From a virus: a stretch of 22,940 nucleotides of DNA. Made by a program: the position numbers and the translations under genes. The notes below the pieces were generated by a model that did no database searches, was not told the origin of the DNA, and saw nothing but the letters and a program-made list of their open reading frames with translations. Position 1 is the first letter of the stretch. Each line of letters begins with the position of its first letter. Of this stretch, positions 13,731-21,170 are shown piece by piece. The stretch covers positions 1 through 22,940 of IMG/VR virus record IMGVR_UViG_3300025431_000016; one strand, written 5' to 3'.

Positions 13731-13947
13731 AATAATTAAACTGTTACAAGAAACATACGAACCCGATGATGAACTAATGATTGATTGGATAGACAAGTAC
13801 CAAGCAGAAGTTGATACCGAGGAGCAGTGGAATTGGGCTGTCGGTATGATGGAGGGCAGTAGCGAGGGAATGATTGATATGTATTATGTACAGGATATGG
13901 TAAGTGAAGCGATTGCTGATTTAGAAGCAGAACAAAGGAGTAGATAA
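13717..13947 (+). CDS. Small acidic hypothetical protein, 76 residues
   Basis: This protein is not recognised. It is acidic and helical, with KVSRIIKLLQETYEPDDELM and WIDKYQAEVDTEEQWNWAVG, and a Met-rich middle (GMMEGSSEGMIDMYYVQDMV). An AGGAGG site lies in the overlapping upstream gene. Its last residues, EAEQRSR, are encoded by a 23-base sequence that recurs at the end of the next gene. Confidence 0.6.
   Translation: MKVSRIIKLLQETYEPDDELMIDWIDKYQAEVDTEEQWNWAVGMMEGSSEGMIDMYYVQDMVSEAIADLEAEQRSR
13923..13945 (+). repeat. 23-bp exact direct repeat, copy 1 (gene-end junction)
   Basis: The sequence running from AGAAGCAGAACAAAGGAGTA to GAT occurs here and at 14099-14121. Both copies sit at the 3' end of a gene and supply both the C-terminus (EAEQRSR) and the AAAGGAG ribosome site for the gene that follows. 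Confidence 0.85.
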
Positions 13948-14123
13948 TGAAAGATAAGATTAAAGAGATTAATATACCAATCAGTGAGTTTGATGTTGAG
14001 ATGTTGAAGAACGTAGCCTATGACAACGACCATTTCTATTGGGAGTTTGAGGTTGTTGGTAGTGGTGAACTCATACGAGTAAACTTTATGAGTGTCGAAG
14101 AAGCAGAACAAAGGAGTAGATGA
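13947..14123 (+). CDS. Small hypothetical protein, 58 residues
   Basis: This protein is not recognised. It reads KDKIKEINIPISEFDVEMLK, then YWEFEVVGSGELIRVNFMSV, with a mixed strand/helix character, and ends EEAEQRSR like its upstream neighbour. The AAAGGAG of the first repeat copy is its ribosome site. Confidence 0.55.
   Translation: MKDKIKEINIPISEFDVEMLKNVAYDNDHFYWEFEVVGSGELIRVNFMSVEEAEQRSR
14099..14121 (+). repeat. 23-bp exact direct repeat, copy 2 (gene-end junction)
   Basis: Identical to 13923-13945. The distance between copies is 176 bases, about one small gene, so recombination between copies would remove or duplicate the gene at 13947-14123 cleanly. Confidence 0.85.
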
Positions 14124-14314
14124 TGAATAATGATACCAACGTAAGGGGTACACACAGAAGTACGCCACAATCGAATCCTCGTAAGGCTGAGGATGATATA
14201 CGGATGGATAACCTCAAGGATATGTTTCATACCACTACTATTATGGACAGTATGAATAGGATTATGAAATTAGTAGAGAAAGGTGAGCGACTTAAGAGAG
14301 GTAGTTATGAATGA
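14120..14314 (+). CDS. Small basic hypothetical protein, 64 residues
   Basis: This protein is not recognised. It starts with a polar, probably disordered segment (NNDTNVRGTHRSTPQSNPRK) and ends with a helix (IMDSMNRIMKLVEKGERLKR). Start is at one of two adjacent ATGs (14120 or 14123), served by AAAGGAG in the repeat. The end overlaps the next gene by 8 bases. Confidence 0.5.
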   Translation: MMNNDTNVRGTHRSTPQSNPRKAEDDIRMDNLKDMFHTTTIMDSMNRIMKLVEKGERLKRGSYE

Positions 14315-14729
14315 GAAGACGTTTGTACTAACAGATGGTAGTCGTTGGACTCTCAAAGAGATGATGGCACACACTGGGTTAGAGAAAGGTATGTTATATA
14401 CTAGAACACAGCGAGGTATCAATGAGAAGGAGGAGTTGTTTGCACCAAGACAGAAGGTATCCGATAGACCTACTAAGGTATACACACTCACTGATGGCAG
14501 TGAATGGACAGCGAATAGTTTAGCTAAACATTTGAACTGTAAGAAAGCCACAGCACAGTCAAGGTTCTATTCTAAGTTTCCATTAGACCCTGAACGTGTG
14601 CTTAAGCCAGTGGTAGGCAGTAACTACGAAACAGATTGTGTTAATAATAAGGTAATAAGTGGACGTGTTAAAGGTCGTATGTATTATGATGCTGAAGGAC
14701 ATTGGAAATTATTTAATAGGTGTACGTAA
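14307..14729 (+). CDS. Protein with tandem 'LTDGS-W' HTH-like domains
   Basis: This 140-residue protein carries two related units: FVLTDGSRWTLKEMMAHTGL (from about residue 6) and YTLTDGSEWTANSLAKHLNC (from about residue 59). Each is followed by a helix typical of a helix-turn-helix (KGMLYTRTQRG and KKATAQSRFYSKF), suggesting a duplicated DNA-binding domain. The C-terminal VKGRMYYDAEGHWKLFNRC is a third, different motif. An upstream GTG at 14283 is possible, but GAGAGG before the ATG at 14307 favours the start used here. It may be a regulator; the role is inferred. Confidence 0.6.
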   Translation: MNEKTFVLTDGSRWTLKEMMAHTGLEKGMLYTRTQRGINEKEELFAPRQKVSDRPTKVYTLTDGSEWTANSLAKHLNCKKATAQSRFYSKFPLDPERVLKPVVGSNYETDCVNNKVISGRVKGRMYYDAEGHWKLFNRCT

Positions 14730-14920
14730 TGAAGACATATAAGTTTAATAAGGTAGATATGATTGAGTGTAAGATGACTACATTAATTGAGGTCAGTGCC
14801 AGCAGTTTAACAGTAGCTAAGTCATTGATACTTAACGGAAAAGGTGAGCAAGTGGGACTGATGTTCACTGATGCAGATATATTAGAAGAAGGGGAGGTTA
14901 AGTATGTCAAAGATAGGTGA
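14729..14920 (+). CDS. Small hypothetical protein, 63 residues
   Basis: This protein is not recognised. It starts MKTYKFNKVDMIECKMTTLI and contains a Thr/Ser-rich stretch and an acidic end (FTDADILEEGEVKYVKDR). The ATG at 14729 overlaps the previous stop by one base (TAATG), and AGG lies nine bases ahead. A GTG further upstream at 14720 is less likely. It overlaps the next gene by 17 bases. Confidence 0.5.
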   Translation: MKTYKFNKVDMIECKMTTLIEVSASSLTVAKSLILNGKGEQVGLMFTDADILEEGEVKYVKDR

Positions 14921-15056
14921 TTATATTATCGGTATGGAAGAAGAAGGTAAACTTGTGTATCGTAATGATAGAAAAGAGTACGTACCTGTGGGGTTATCAC
15001 CTCGGAGTGATGTAATTAAGTATAGAAAACAACGTAAAAAACAACGGAGAAAATAA
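14904..15056 (+). CDS. Small protein with basic tail, 50 residues
   Basis: This protein is not recognised. It reads MSKIGDYIIGMEEEGKLVYR, then ends in a cluster of Lys and Arg (KYRKQRKKQRRK) that could bind nucleic acid. A GGGGAGG site stands ahead of its ATG, and its stop is one base before the DUF932 gene. The track of strong ribosome sites from 12100 on continues here. Confidence 0.55.
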   Translation: MSKIGDYIIGMEEEGKLVYRNDRKEYVPVGLSPRSDVIKYRKQRKKQRRK

Positions 15057-15057
15057 G

Positions 15058-15864
15058 ATGAATAACTTTAAACAAGTAGAAGAAAGAATGTTATGGACAA
15101 CAGATGGTACGTTCCTAGACAGACGTGCACCTAAGCACAAGGCTATTGTTGATGTAGATACAGATGAGATTATCTCAGTGGTAGGTATGGGTTATAACTT
15201 AGTACAGAACTCAGAGATAATCCCTCAGTATGAACGAGCTATCGCTAGGTCTAACCTAAACACAGATGGTATGGAACGTAAGATAGATTACTCACACGAT
15301 GGTGCGAGGACAGTGGTATCGTATCGTTTCCCTGCTCATAGGATTGCTGTTAAAGAGGGTGACGAGATGGACTTAATGATAACGGTTCTTAATAGTTATG
15401 ATGGTTCGTGGAAGTTTATGTCTATGGTAGGTGCGTTCAGATTACTATGTACTAACGGACAAATCATTGGTGATAGCTTCTCATCGTACTACGGTAAGCA
15501 TACCAAGAGTTTAGATGTGGACTATGCCATCAACAAGTTAGAGGATTCTCTTGAAGTTTATCTACACAATGCTGAACTATGGAAGCAGTATCCTACAAGT
15601 AAGATAACGATAGGACAAGCTAACACTGTACTGTTAGCATTGGCTAAGGATAACATTAAACTGATGGAAGAATTAAATTCTACATATCAGAAGTATGTAT
15701 TCGAAATGGGACACAACCTATGGGCTCTGTTTAATACACTAACGGATTGGTCTACTCATTCTAAAGTTACGAACGTGTCTAACAAACCCAGTATCGTAGT
15801 GAGTAGAGAGGATAGGGTACGTAAGGTACTGCCTATGTTGAATGAGTTACTGTTAGCTGCTTAA
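15058..15864 (+). CDS. DUF932 family phage protein
   Basis: This 268-residue protein resembles the phage/plasmid DUF932 family, commonly encoded next to replication and recombination genes, with no settled biochemical role. Recognisable parts include KAIVDVDTDEIISVVGMGYN at about residue 28, followed by a region with RTVVSYRFPAHRIAVKEGDE, ITVLNSYDGSWKFMSMVGAF and RLLCTNGQIIGDSFSSYYGK (residues 128-147), and a helical end. GGAG precedes the ATG. The gene closes the dense early gene block and is followed by a 260-base regulatory gap. Confidence 0.75.
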   Translation: MNNFKQVEERMLWTTDGTFLDRRAPKHKAIVDVDTDEIISVVGMGYNLVQNSEIIPQYERAIARSNLNTDGMERKIDYSHDGARTVVSYRFPAHRIAVKEGDEMDLMITVLNSYDGSWKFMSMVGAFRLLCTNGQIIGDSFSSYYGKHTKSLDVDYAINKLEDSLEVYLHNAELWKQYPTSKITIGQANTVLLALAKDNIKLMEELNSTYQKYVFEMGHNLWALFNTLTDWSTHSKVTNVSNKPSIVVSREDRVRKVLPMLNELLLAA

Positions 15865-15885
15865 TTATTTATTTAATATAAACAC

Positions 15886-15914
15886 TTGACACATAGTTTT
15901 TTATCTGCTATACT
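15886..15914 (+). promoter_or_regulatory. Strong sigma70 promoter for the ssDNA-binding protein
   Basis: TTGACA (15886-15891), 17-base spacer and TATACT (15909-15914), 5 of 6 at the -10. It lies in the 260-base gap between the DUF932 gene and the ssDNA-binding protein. No gene is visible in that gap; its RNA contains a CTTAAT-taactc-ATTAAG hairpin near 15982-16001. Confidence 0.8.
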
Positions 15915-16043
15915 GATAATCTTTAAGAGTTGTTTAGAAAACTTCTAGTTAAGTTGTTATAAAAAATTAAATATAAGATAGCTCTTAATTAACTCATTAA
16001 GAATTTTATACCAAATTATTATACATAGACTTAGTGTTAGGTG

Positions 16044-16049
16044 TATAAT
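16044..16049 (+). promoter_or_regulatory. Possible second promoter: extended -10 TGTATAAT
   Basis: GGTGTATAAT is identical to the -10 region of the portal promoter. No good -35 lies 17 bases upstream, so it would depend on the extended -10. Proposed as a second start for the ssDNA-binding protein mRNA. Confidence 0.35.
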
Positions 16050-16124
16050 AGAATAAGCGAAAGCAAAGAGTGGTACTAATACAATGTTAGTATCTAAAAT
16101 AAAATATAAGAAAGGAGTATGCAA

Positions 16125-16586
16125 ATGATTGCAACAGGAAAAGCACAATGGGCAAAGGTATTGCCACATCAGTTAGTAACGGACGATAAATATAAAGACT
16201 TTAACTACTGGTCACTTGACTTAGTGGTTACGGACGCTGAGAAGAAACGTCTTAAGGGATTGAACCTACGTCCGTATCATAAGGACGATGGTGAGACAGA
16301 GACTAACATCTATAAGTTCTTACGTAAGGAAGTTACAGCTAAGGGTAAAGAGAACGGTGCCCCAACAGTTGTTGATAGCGATAAGAACCCGTGGAACAAT
16401 GGTGAGTTAGGTAACGACAGTGTTGTTAACGTTAGTTTCTATACATATGACCACCCTAAGACTAAGAAGTTTGGTTTAGGTAAGGGACTCAACGCTATCC
16501 AAGTAGTTGAGCACGTGCCGTTTGCAGGTGCAGGTGGTGTGAGTGAGTTCGATGCTACTGAGGGTGCTGTAACCGCAGAGTTTTAG
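16125..16586 (+). CDS. ssDNA-binding protein (DUF2815-like)
   Basis: This 153-residue protein matches the style of the DUF2815 family, ssDNA-binding proteins of the OB-fold class found in phages with T7-like replication. Features: TGKAQWAKVLPHQLVTDDKY at the start, FNYWSLDLVVTDAEKKRLKG, DKNPWNNGELGNDSVVNVSF and LGKGLNAIQVVEHVPFAGAG. The acidic C-terminus (FDATEGAVTAEF) is typical of ssDNA-binding proteins, which use it to contact partners. AGGAG is only one base from an upstream ATG at 16119 but seven bases from the ATG at 16125, so I use 16125. It has a promoter and terminator of its own, suggesting high-level expression. Confidence 0.75.
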   Translation: MIATGKAQWAKVLPHQLVTDDKYKDFNYWSLDLVVTDAEKKRLKGLNLRPYHKDDGETETNIYKFLRKEVTAKGKENGAPTVVDSDKNPWNNGELGNDSVVNVSFYTYDHPKTKKFGLGKGLNAIQVVEHVPFAGAGGVSEFDATEGAVTAEF

Positions 16587-16611
16587 AGTAACCTTAGGGT
16601 AATAAAACATT

Positions 16612-16633
16612 AAGGGCATCTTCGGATGTCCTT
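16612..16633 (+). terminator. UUCG-tetraloop terminator after the ssDNA-binding gene
   Basis: AAGGGCATC, TTCG loop, GATGTCCTT forms a 9-bp stem (one G-T pair) with a very stable UUCG loop, followed by TCT. It lies 26 bases after the stop codon. The short T-tract suggests partial termination. Confidence 0.8.
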
Positions 16634-16659
16634 TCTACCTCTAACGAACGGAGATATCT

Positions 16660-18309
16660 ATGGACAAGTTAGACCACAACCAATCCAATTGGAAAGCTCA
16701 ACACCTACCGTGTGATGCTTGCGGTTCATCTGATGCAGTATGTGTCAATGAAGATGAATCGTGGCATTGCTTTAGTTGTCACACACACGGACAGAATTAC
16801 GACAACGAATACTCAGGAGAATATATGACAGAAAGTAAACCATCAGCAATAAGAACAGAGGGTGTAGCTGGTGCACTCGTAGACAGAAAGATAACGGCTG
16901 AGACAGCTAAGAAGTATGGGGTTACTATACGTATGAACAACGATGGTAGCATTAAGAACCACCTATATCCTTACTACAAAGATGGTGAACAGGTAGCACA
17001 AAAGATACGTGACGTACAAGATAAGGACTTCCGTATCGAGGGTACGGTTAGAGATGCTGAGTTGTTTGGTATGGACACAGTACAAAAGAAAGGTAAGTAC
17101 ATTACTATTACTGAGGGTGAGTGTGATGCGATGGCAGCATACGAATTGATGGGTAGTAAGTGGGCTGTTGTTAGTGTCATCAACGGTGCGTCCTCTGCAC
17201 CTAAGGATGTTAAAAGAAACCTTGAGTTCTTTAATGAGTTTGAAACAATCGTTATTTGTTTTGATGCTGATAAGGCAGGTAGAGATGCCGCTAAGAAAGT
17301 AGCTGAGTTATTCCCACCGTCTAAGGCTAAGATTATGACGATGCCTGAGGATTATAAAGACGCTAATGAAATGCTCAAGGTAAACAAGAAGCAATCCTTT
17401 ATGGAGTCTTGGTGGAACGCTAAGCTATTTGCACCTGATGGTATCGTTAGAGGTGATGATATGTGGGGTGTTGTTACTGAAGAAGTTAATCAATCGTTTG
17501 TTGAGTACCCTTGGCAAGGATTGAATGAGCTTACCTATGGCATACGTACACACGAGTTGGTTACTATCACAGCAGGCAGTGGTATGGGTAAGTCACAAAT
17601 CATTAGAGAGTTAGTGTTCTACCTAATGAACTTAGAGGACAGTGGTAACGTAGGTCTTCTTATGTTAGAAGAATCTATTAAACGTACTGGCTTAAGCTTG
17701 ATGTCACTATCGGCTAACCAACTGTTACATTTACCTGACGTACATATAGATAAGGAAGAGTTAAAGAAACACTATGATGCTACGCTAGGTACGGGTAAGG
17801 TATTCTTATATGATAGCTTCGGGTCTAACAGTGTAGATAACATCATTGCTAGGGTCAGGTATATGGCTAAGGGTTTAGATTGTAAGTACATATTCCTTGA
17901 CCACATCTCTTTGCTAGTGTCTGACCAACAGAACGGTGATGAACGTAAGGCACTGGATGAGATATCTACTAAGCTACGTACGTTAGTACAAGAGACAGGC
18001 ATTGCATTGTTTATGGTTAGTCATCTACGTAGACCAGGAGGTACAGCACACGAGGAAGGGGGTATGACCTCACTGTCACAGCTTAGAGGGTCAGCAGGTA
18101 TCGGACAACTATCTGATATGGTGATTGGTCTTGAGCGTAACGGACAGGACGATGACCCTGTAATACGTAACACAACTACTGTTAGGGTACTCAAGAATAG
18201 ATTCTCTGGTCTCACTGGTCCTGCTTGTTACCTGCACTATGATAAAGATACTGGTAGAATGAATGAAGTTGATAATCCTAATGAAGCAGGAGACACCGAT
18301 GAGTTCTAA
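16660..18309 (+). CDS. T7-like bifunctional primase-helicase
   Basis: This 549-residue protein primes lagging-strand synthesis and unwinds DNA, like T7 gp4 (566 residues). The N-terminal zinc finger has Cys18, Cys21, Cys37 and Cys40. The TOPRIM primase fold shows E152 in TITEGECDAM and D202/D204 in FDADKAGRD. The helicase domain has Walker A AGSGMGKS at 305-312, Walker B IFLDHIS with D414, and the motif 4-like LRGSAGIGQLSDMVIGLERN at 475-494. The C-terminus VLKNRFSGLTG carries the arginine of the arginine-finger type. An acidic tail (NPNEAGDTDEF) resembles the T7 polymerase-contacting tail. It ends 11 bases into the polymerase gene. Confidence 0.95.
   Translation: MDKLDHNQSNWKAQHLPCDACGSSDAVCVNEDESWHCFSCHTHGQNYDNEYSGEYMTESKPSAIRTEGVAGALVDRKITAETAKKYGVTIRMNNDGSIKNHLYPYYKDGEQVAQKIRDVQDKDFRIEGTVRDAELFGMDTVQKKGKYITITEGECDAMAAYELMGSKWAVVSVINGASSAPKDVKRNLEFFNEFETIVICFDADKAGRDAAKKVAELFPPSKAKIMTMPEDYKDANEMLKVNKKQSFMESWWNAKLFAPDGIVRGDDMWGVVTEEVNQSFVEYPWQGLNELTYGIRTHELVTITAGSGMGKSQIIRELVFYLMNLEDSGNVGLLMLEESIKRTGLSLMSLSANQLLHLPDVHIDKEELKKHYDATLGTGKVFLYDSFGSNSVDNIIARVRYMAKGLDCKYIFLDHISLLVSDQQNGDERKALDEISTKLRTLVQETGIALFMVSHLRRPGGTAHEEGGMTSLSQLRGSAGIGQLSDMVIGLERNGQDDDPVIRNTTTVRVLKNRFSGLTGPACYLHYDKDTGRMNEVDNPNEAGDTDEF
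16815..16827 (+). promoter_or_regulatory. Internal ribosome site and start for a zinc-finger-less helicase
   Basis: AGGAGA stands five bases before an in-frame ATG at 16825, residue 56 of the primase-helicase, just after the zinc finger. The product would be 494 residues. T7 gene 4 makes such a short form (4B) from codon 64; the same plan is inferred here. Confidence 0.6.
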
Positions 18310-20068
18310 ATTAGTATTTGATATTGAAGCTGATGGGCTTGACCCCACCCAGATATGGGTGGTGTGTGCTAAGAAGATAGGCAGTGAGTTTGACCCATTC
18401 GTATTCAAAGATAAAGATACCTTTCAGAAGTACGTTGATAGTGTTGATGAGGTAATAGGGCACAACATCATTGGCTATGACGTACCAGTACTTGAACGCC
18501 TATGGGGTATAGACTTCAGTGGTAAGAAGATTACTGATACGTTAGTTATGTCTAGACTATCTGAACCTTCTAAGTTAGGAGGTCACGGGCTTAAGAAGTG
18601 GGGTGAATATCTCCACTGTGATAAGGGTGACTACGATGACTGGTCTAGGCTAACACCAGAGATGATATCGTACTGTAAACAGGACGTTAGAGTTACTGAG
18701 TTAATATACAAGACGGTACTCAAAGACCTTGAAGGATTCAGTGCTGTATGTGTTGAGTTAGAACATAAGGTAGCTACAATCATTAATCAACAGCAGCTTA
18801 ACGGTTGGTTGATTGATGAACGTGAAGCTAACGTACTACACGCTGAGTTGTGTGAACGTAAGCAAGGCTTAGTAGATAAGGTACTAGAAACATTCAAGCC
18901 CTTACCTGTGTTCATTAAACTTAATGTACTTAAGCACCCTATGAAAGCTAATGGTCAACCATCTATGGCATATGCTAAACAGATGGCAAGAGGTGCACAC
19001 TTCAACGACAAGAGGGAGTGGGGATGTATCGAGTACCCTGAGTTTAACCTAGCGTCTAGACAACAGATAGTTAGATACCTTGAACACTTTGGTTGGACAC
19101 CTACTAAGTTTACTGATAAGGGTAACGCGATGGTAGATGAGTCAGTGCTTAAGGGTATCACTGACATACCTGAGTGTGTGATGATAGCTGAGTACTTCTT
19201 AATCTCTAAGAGAGAAGCTATGCTTAGAAATATCTTAGGTAAGGTAAGTGATGACACACGCATACACGGTTACGTTAATACTAATGGTGCAATCACTGGA
19301 CGTATGACACACTCTGACCCTAATATGGCACAGATACCCGCATCTAAACACGATGATAAGGGTGAGCTTATATGGGGTATAGAGGGTGGCTACGGTGCAG
19401 ACTTTAGAAACATCTTCAAAGCAGAGGAAGGTTATGTTATTGTAGGTTGTGACGCGAGTGGTCTTGAGTTAAGAATGCTTGCACATTATATGAATGATGA
19501 GGGGTACACAAATGAAATATTACACGGAGATATACACACAGCAAATCAAGTGGCTGCAGGACTTCAATCAAGAAATCAGGCAAAGACTTTCATCTACGCA
19601 TTCTTGTATGGTGCAGGGGATGCAAAGGTCGGGAGTATCGTTAACGGAGGGGCAAAGGATGGTAAACGACTTAAGACAAAGTTCCTTAATAATACGCCAC
19701 CACTTAGAGATTTACGAGAACGAGTTGGAAAGGCTGCTAAAAGAGGGTATGTCAAAGGACTTGATGGCAGAAAAATCTGGATTCGGTCTGAACACGCAGC
19801 ACTTAACTCTCTCTTGCAAGGGGCGGGAGCAATCGTGATGAAGAAAGCGTTGACAATCTTAGATGACTGTGCTACAATAGCTGGACTTGATTATAAATTT
19901 GTGGGTAATATCCACGATGAGTACCAAACAGAGGTACTTAAGGAACACGCTGATGCATTTGGTGTTCTTGCTGTTGAAGCTATACGTGAGGCAGGTCAAG
20001 CGTTTGAAATGAGATGTCCTCTTGATGGGGAATATAAAGTAGCATTAACTTGGGCAGGGACACACTAA
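18299..20068 (+). CDS. T7-like family A DNA polymerase with 3'-5' exonuclease
   Basis: This 589-residue replicative polymerase is about 115 residues shorter than T7 gp5 (704). Exonuclease domain: D8 and E10 (FDIEADG), D61 (HNIIGYD) and D129 (YCKQD). Polymerase domain: motif A VGCDASGLELRMLAHY with D385, motif B with R425, K429 and Y433 (RNQAKTFIYAFLYG), motif C GNIHDEYQ with D540. Tyr433 matches T7 Y526 rather than the Phe of E. coli Pol I. The size suggests the thioredoxin-binding thumb insertion is missing or reduced (inference). A 12-codon upstream extension is open but AGGAG precedes the ATG at 18299, inside the primase gene end. Codon use changes within about 19480-19860. Confidence 0.95.
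   Translation: MSSKLVFDIEADGLDPTQIWVVCAKKIGSEFDPFVFKDKDTFQKYVDSVDEVIGHNIIGYDVPVLERLWGIDFSGKKITDTLVMSRLSEPSKLGGHGLKKWGEYLHCDKGDYDDWSRLTPEMISYCKQDVRVTELIYKTVLKDLEGFSAVCVELEHKVATIINQQQLNGWLIDEREANVLHAELCERKQGLVDKVLETFKPLPVFIKLNVLKHPMKANGQPSMAYAKQMARGAHFNDKREWGCIEYPEFNLASRQQIVRYLEHFGWTPTKFTDKGNAMVDESVLKGITDIPECVMIAEYFLISKREAMLRNILGKVSDDTRIHGYVNTNGAITGRMTHSDPNMAQIPASKHDDKGELIWGIEGGYGADFRNIFKAEEGYVIVGCDASGLELRMLAHYMNDEGYTNEILHGDIHTANQVAAGLQSRNQAKTFIYAFLYGAGDAKVGSIVNGGAKDGKRLKTKFLNNTPPLRDLRERVGKAAKRGYVKGLDGRKIWIRSEHAALNSLLQGAGAIVMKKALTILDDCATIAGLDYKFVGNIHDEYQTEVLKEHADAFGVLAVEAIREAGQAFEMRCPLDGEYKVALTWAGTH
19850..19878 (+). promoter_or_regulatory. Intragenic sigma70 promoter-like site
   Basis: TTGACA (19850-19855), 17-base spacer, TACAAT (19873-19878) inside the polymerase gene, upstream of motif C. 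It could add expression of the nuclease and small genes downstream. Chance occurrence in coding DNA is possible. Confidence 0.4.
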
Positions 20069-20934
20069 TGGCAAAGAATAAAACAGTAGATACTTTAGTA
20101 GAGGATGTTGAAAAACTATTCACTAACATAAGTAAAGGTAAAGAACTTAAGATGCCTAAGGCTAAGGTAGCTAAGTTGATGGCAGGACTTGAAGAAGTTC
20201 TACACCAATGGGCGACACCTAGAGGTCAGAGTTCTGGCTTAAGAATGTCTAACGTAGGTAGACCTAACAGACAGCTATGGTATGACGTTAACACTGATGC
20301 TACAGCAGAAGAGATGGGACCTGATGTTATGTTTAGGTTCTTATATGGTCACGTTGTTGAAGAGTTCTTACTATTCTTTGTTGACTTAGCAGGTCATAAG
20401 GTTGAGATGCAACAAGCAGAGGTAGATGTATGTGGTCTTAAGGGACACATTGACTCAGTGATTGATGGTGTTGTTATTGATATCAAGACCGCTAGTGATT
20501 ACTCATTCAAGAAGTTTAAGGAAGGTAAGCTCTCAGAGAATGACCCCTTCGGTTACCTTGCACAGCTCGCGGGCTATGAACACGGTCTTAAGAGAGAGGG
20601 TGGTGGCTTCTTCGTAGCTAACAAATCAACAGGTGAGTTATGTTTATTCAGACCTGATGACTTAGAGATGCCTAACATCGAGACACGCATCACTAAGGTA
20701 CGTGAAGAACTTAAGCAAGACAAAGCACCCGAAGAAAGATGCCACCCTATCATAGACATTGGTAAGGCAGGCAACCAAGGACTGCATAACTCTTGCAAGT
20801 GGTGCAGTCATAAGGTAGCGTGTAACCCTGACGCTAGGGTATTTAGATATTCTACTGGTGACTTATTCTTTACACACGTAGAGAAGAGACCTCGCTCAGA
20901 CATTGAAGAAGTAACTAAGGAGTACTACAAATGA
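20068..20934 (+). CDS. PD-(D/E)XK exonuclease of RecB/Cas4 type
   Basis: This 288-residue protein has the RecB-nuclease motif order: GHVVEE at 94-99 with H95 (motif I), HIDSVIDG near 127-134 with D129, VIDIKTAS near 137-143 with D138 and K140, and YLAQLAGY at 163-170 with Q166. At the C-terminus CKWCSHKVAC (C243, C246, C252) has the CxxC-N5-C form of the 4Fe-4S staple in Cas4 and AddB, but the usual N-terminal partner Cys is Asn in SNVGRPNRQLWY (position 67). C225 might replace it. It likely resects or degrades DNA in replication/recombination, like T7 gp6 functionally (inference). It follows the polymerase with a one-base overlap (TAATG). Confidence 0.8.
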   Translation: MAKNKTVDTLVEDVEKLFTNISKGKELKMPKAKVAKLMAGLEEVLHQWATPRGQSSGLRMSNVGRPNRQLWYDVNTDATAEEMGPDVMFRFLYGHVVEEFLLFFVDLAGHKVEMQQAEVDVCGLKGHIDSVIDGVVIDIKTASDYSFKKFKEGKLSENDPFGYLAQLAGYEHGLKREGGGFFVANKSTGELCLFRPDDLEMPNIETRITKVREELKQDKAPEERCHPIIDIGKAGNQGLHNSCKWCSHKVACNPDARVFRYSTGDLFFTHVEKRPRSDIEEVTKEYYK

Positions 20935-21170
20935 ACGGAAGAAAAGCTAAAGCAATAAGAAGACAAGCTAAAGAAGATATGGTTGAGTGGTTACAATCTT
21001 TACTTGAAGGTGAAGAGAGAGACAAGGTAACCTTTAGTACTGTGTTAGACCTAGCCCCTGAGCAAACACACGTTATGAACTTTGGTGTGGTTAGACTATC
21101 TATATATTCATTCCAATGGTTTGTTAAGATGATTAAACAAGGCAAGGACTGGCGAGCTATAGGTGTCTGA
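20931..21170 (+). CDS. Conserved small podophage protein, 79 residues
   Basis: This protein has a basic N-terminus, MNGRKAKAIRRQAKEDMVEW, then LQSLLEGEERDKVTFSTVLD, and a helical end with RLSIYSFQWFVKMIKQGKDW. I recall similar small proteins near the replication genes of podoviruses, but no function is known. AAGGAG is the ribosome site, and the ATG overlaps the nuclease stop (ATGA). It overlaps the next gene by 8 bases. Confidence 0.6.
   Translation: MNGRKAKAIRRQAKEDMVEWLQSLLEGEERDKVTFSTVLDLAPEQTHVMNFGVVRLSIYSFQWFVKMIKQGKDWRAIGV

Noticed and set aside
19494-19838. 114-residue frame within the polymerase motif B region
   Set aside because: Overlaps the catalytic core in another frame. It stays open mainly because of the unusual codon composition noted for that stretch.
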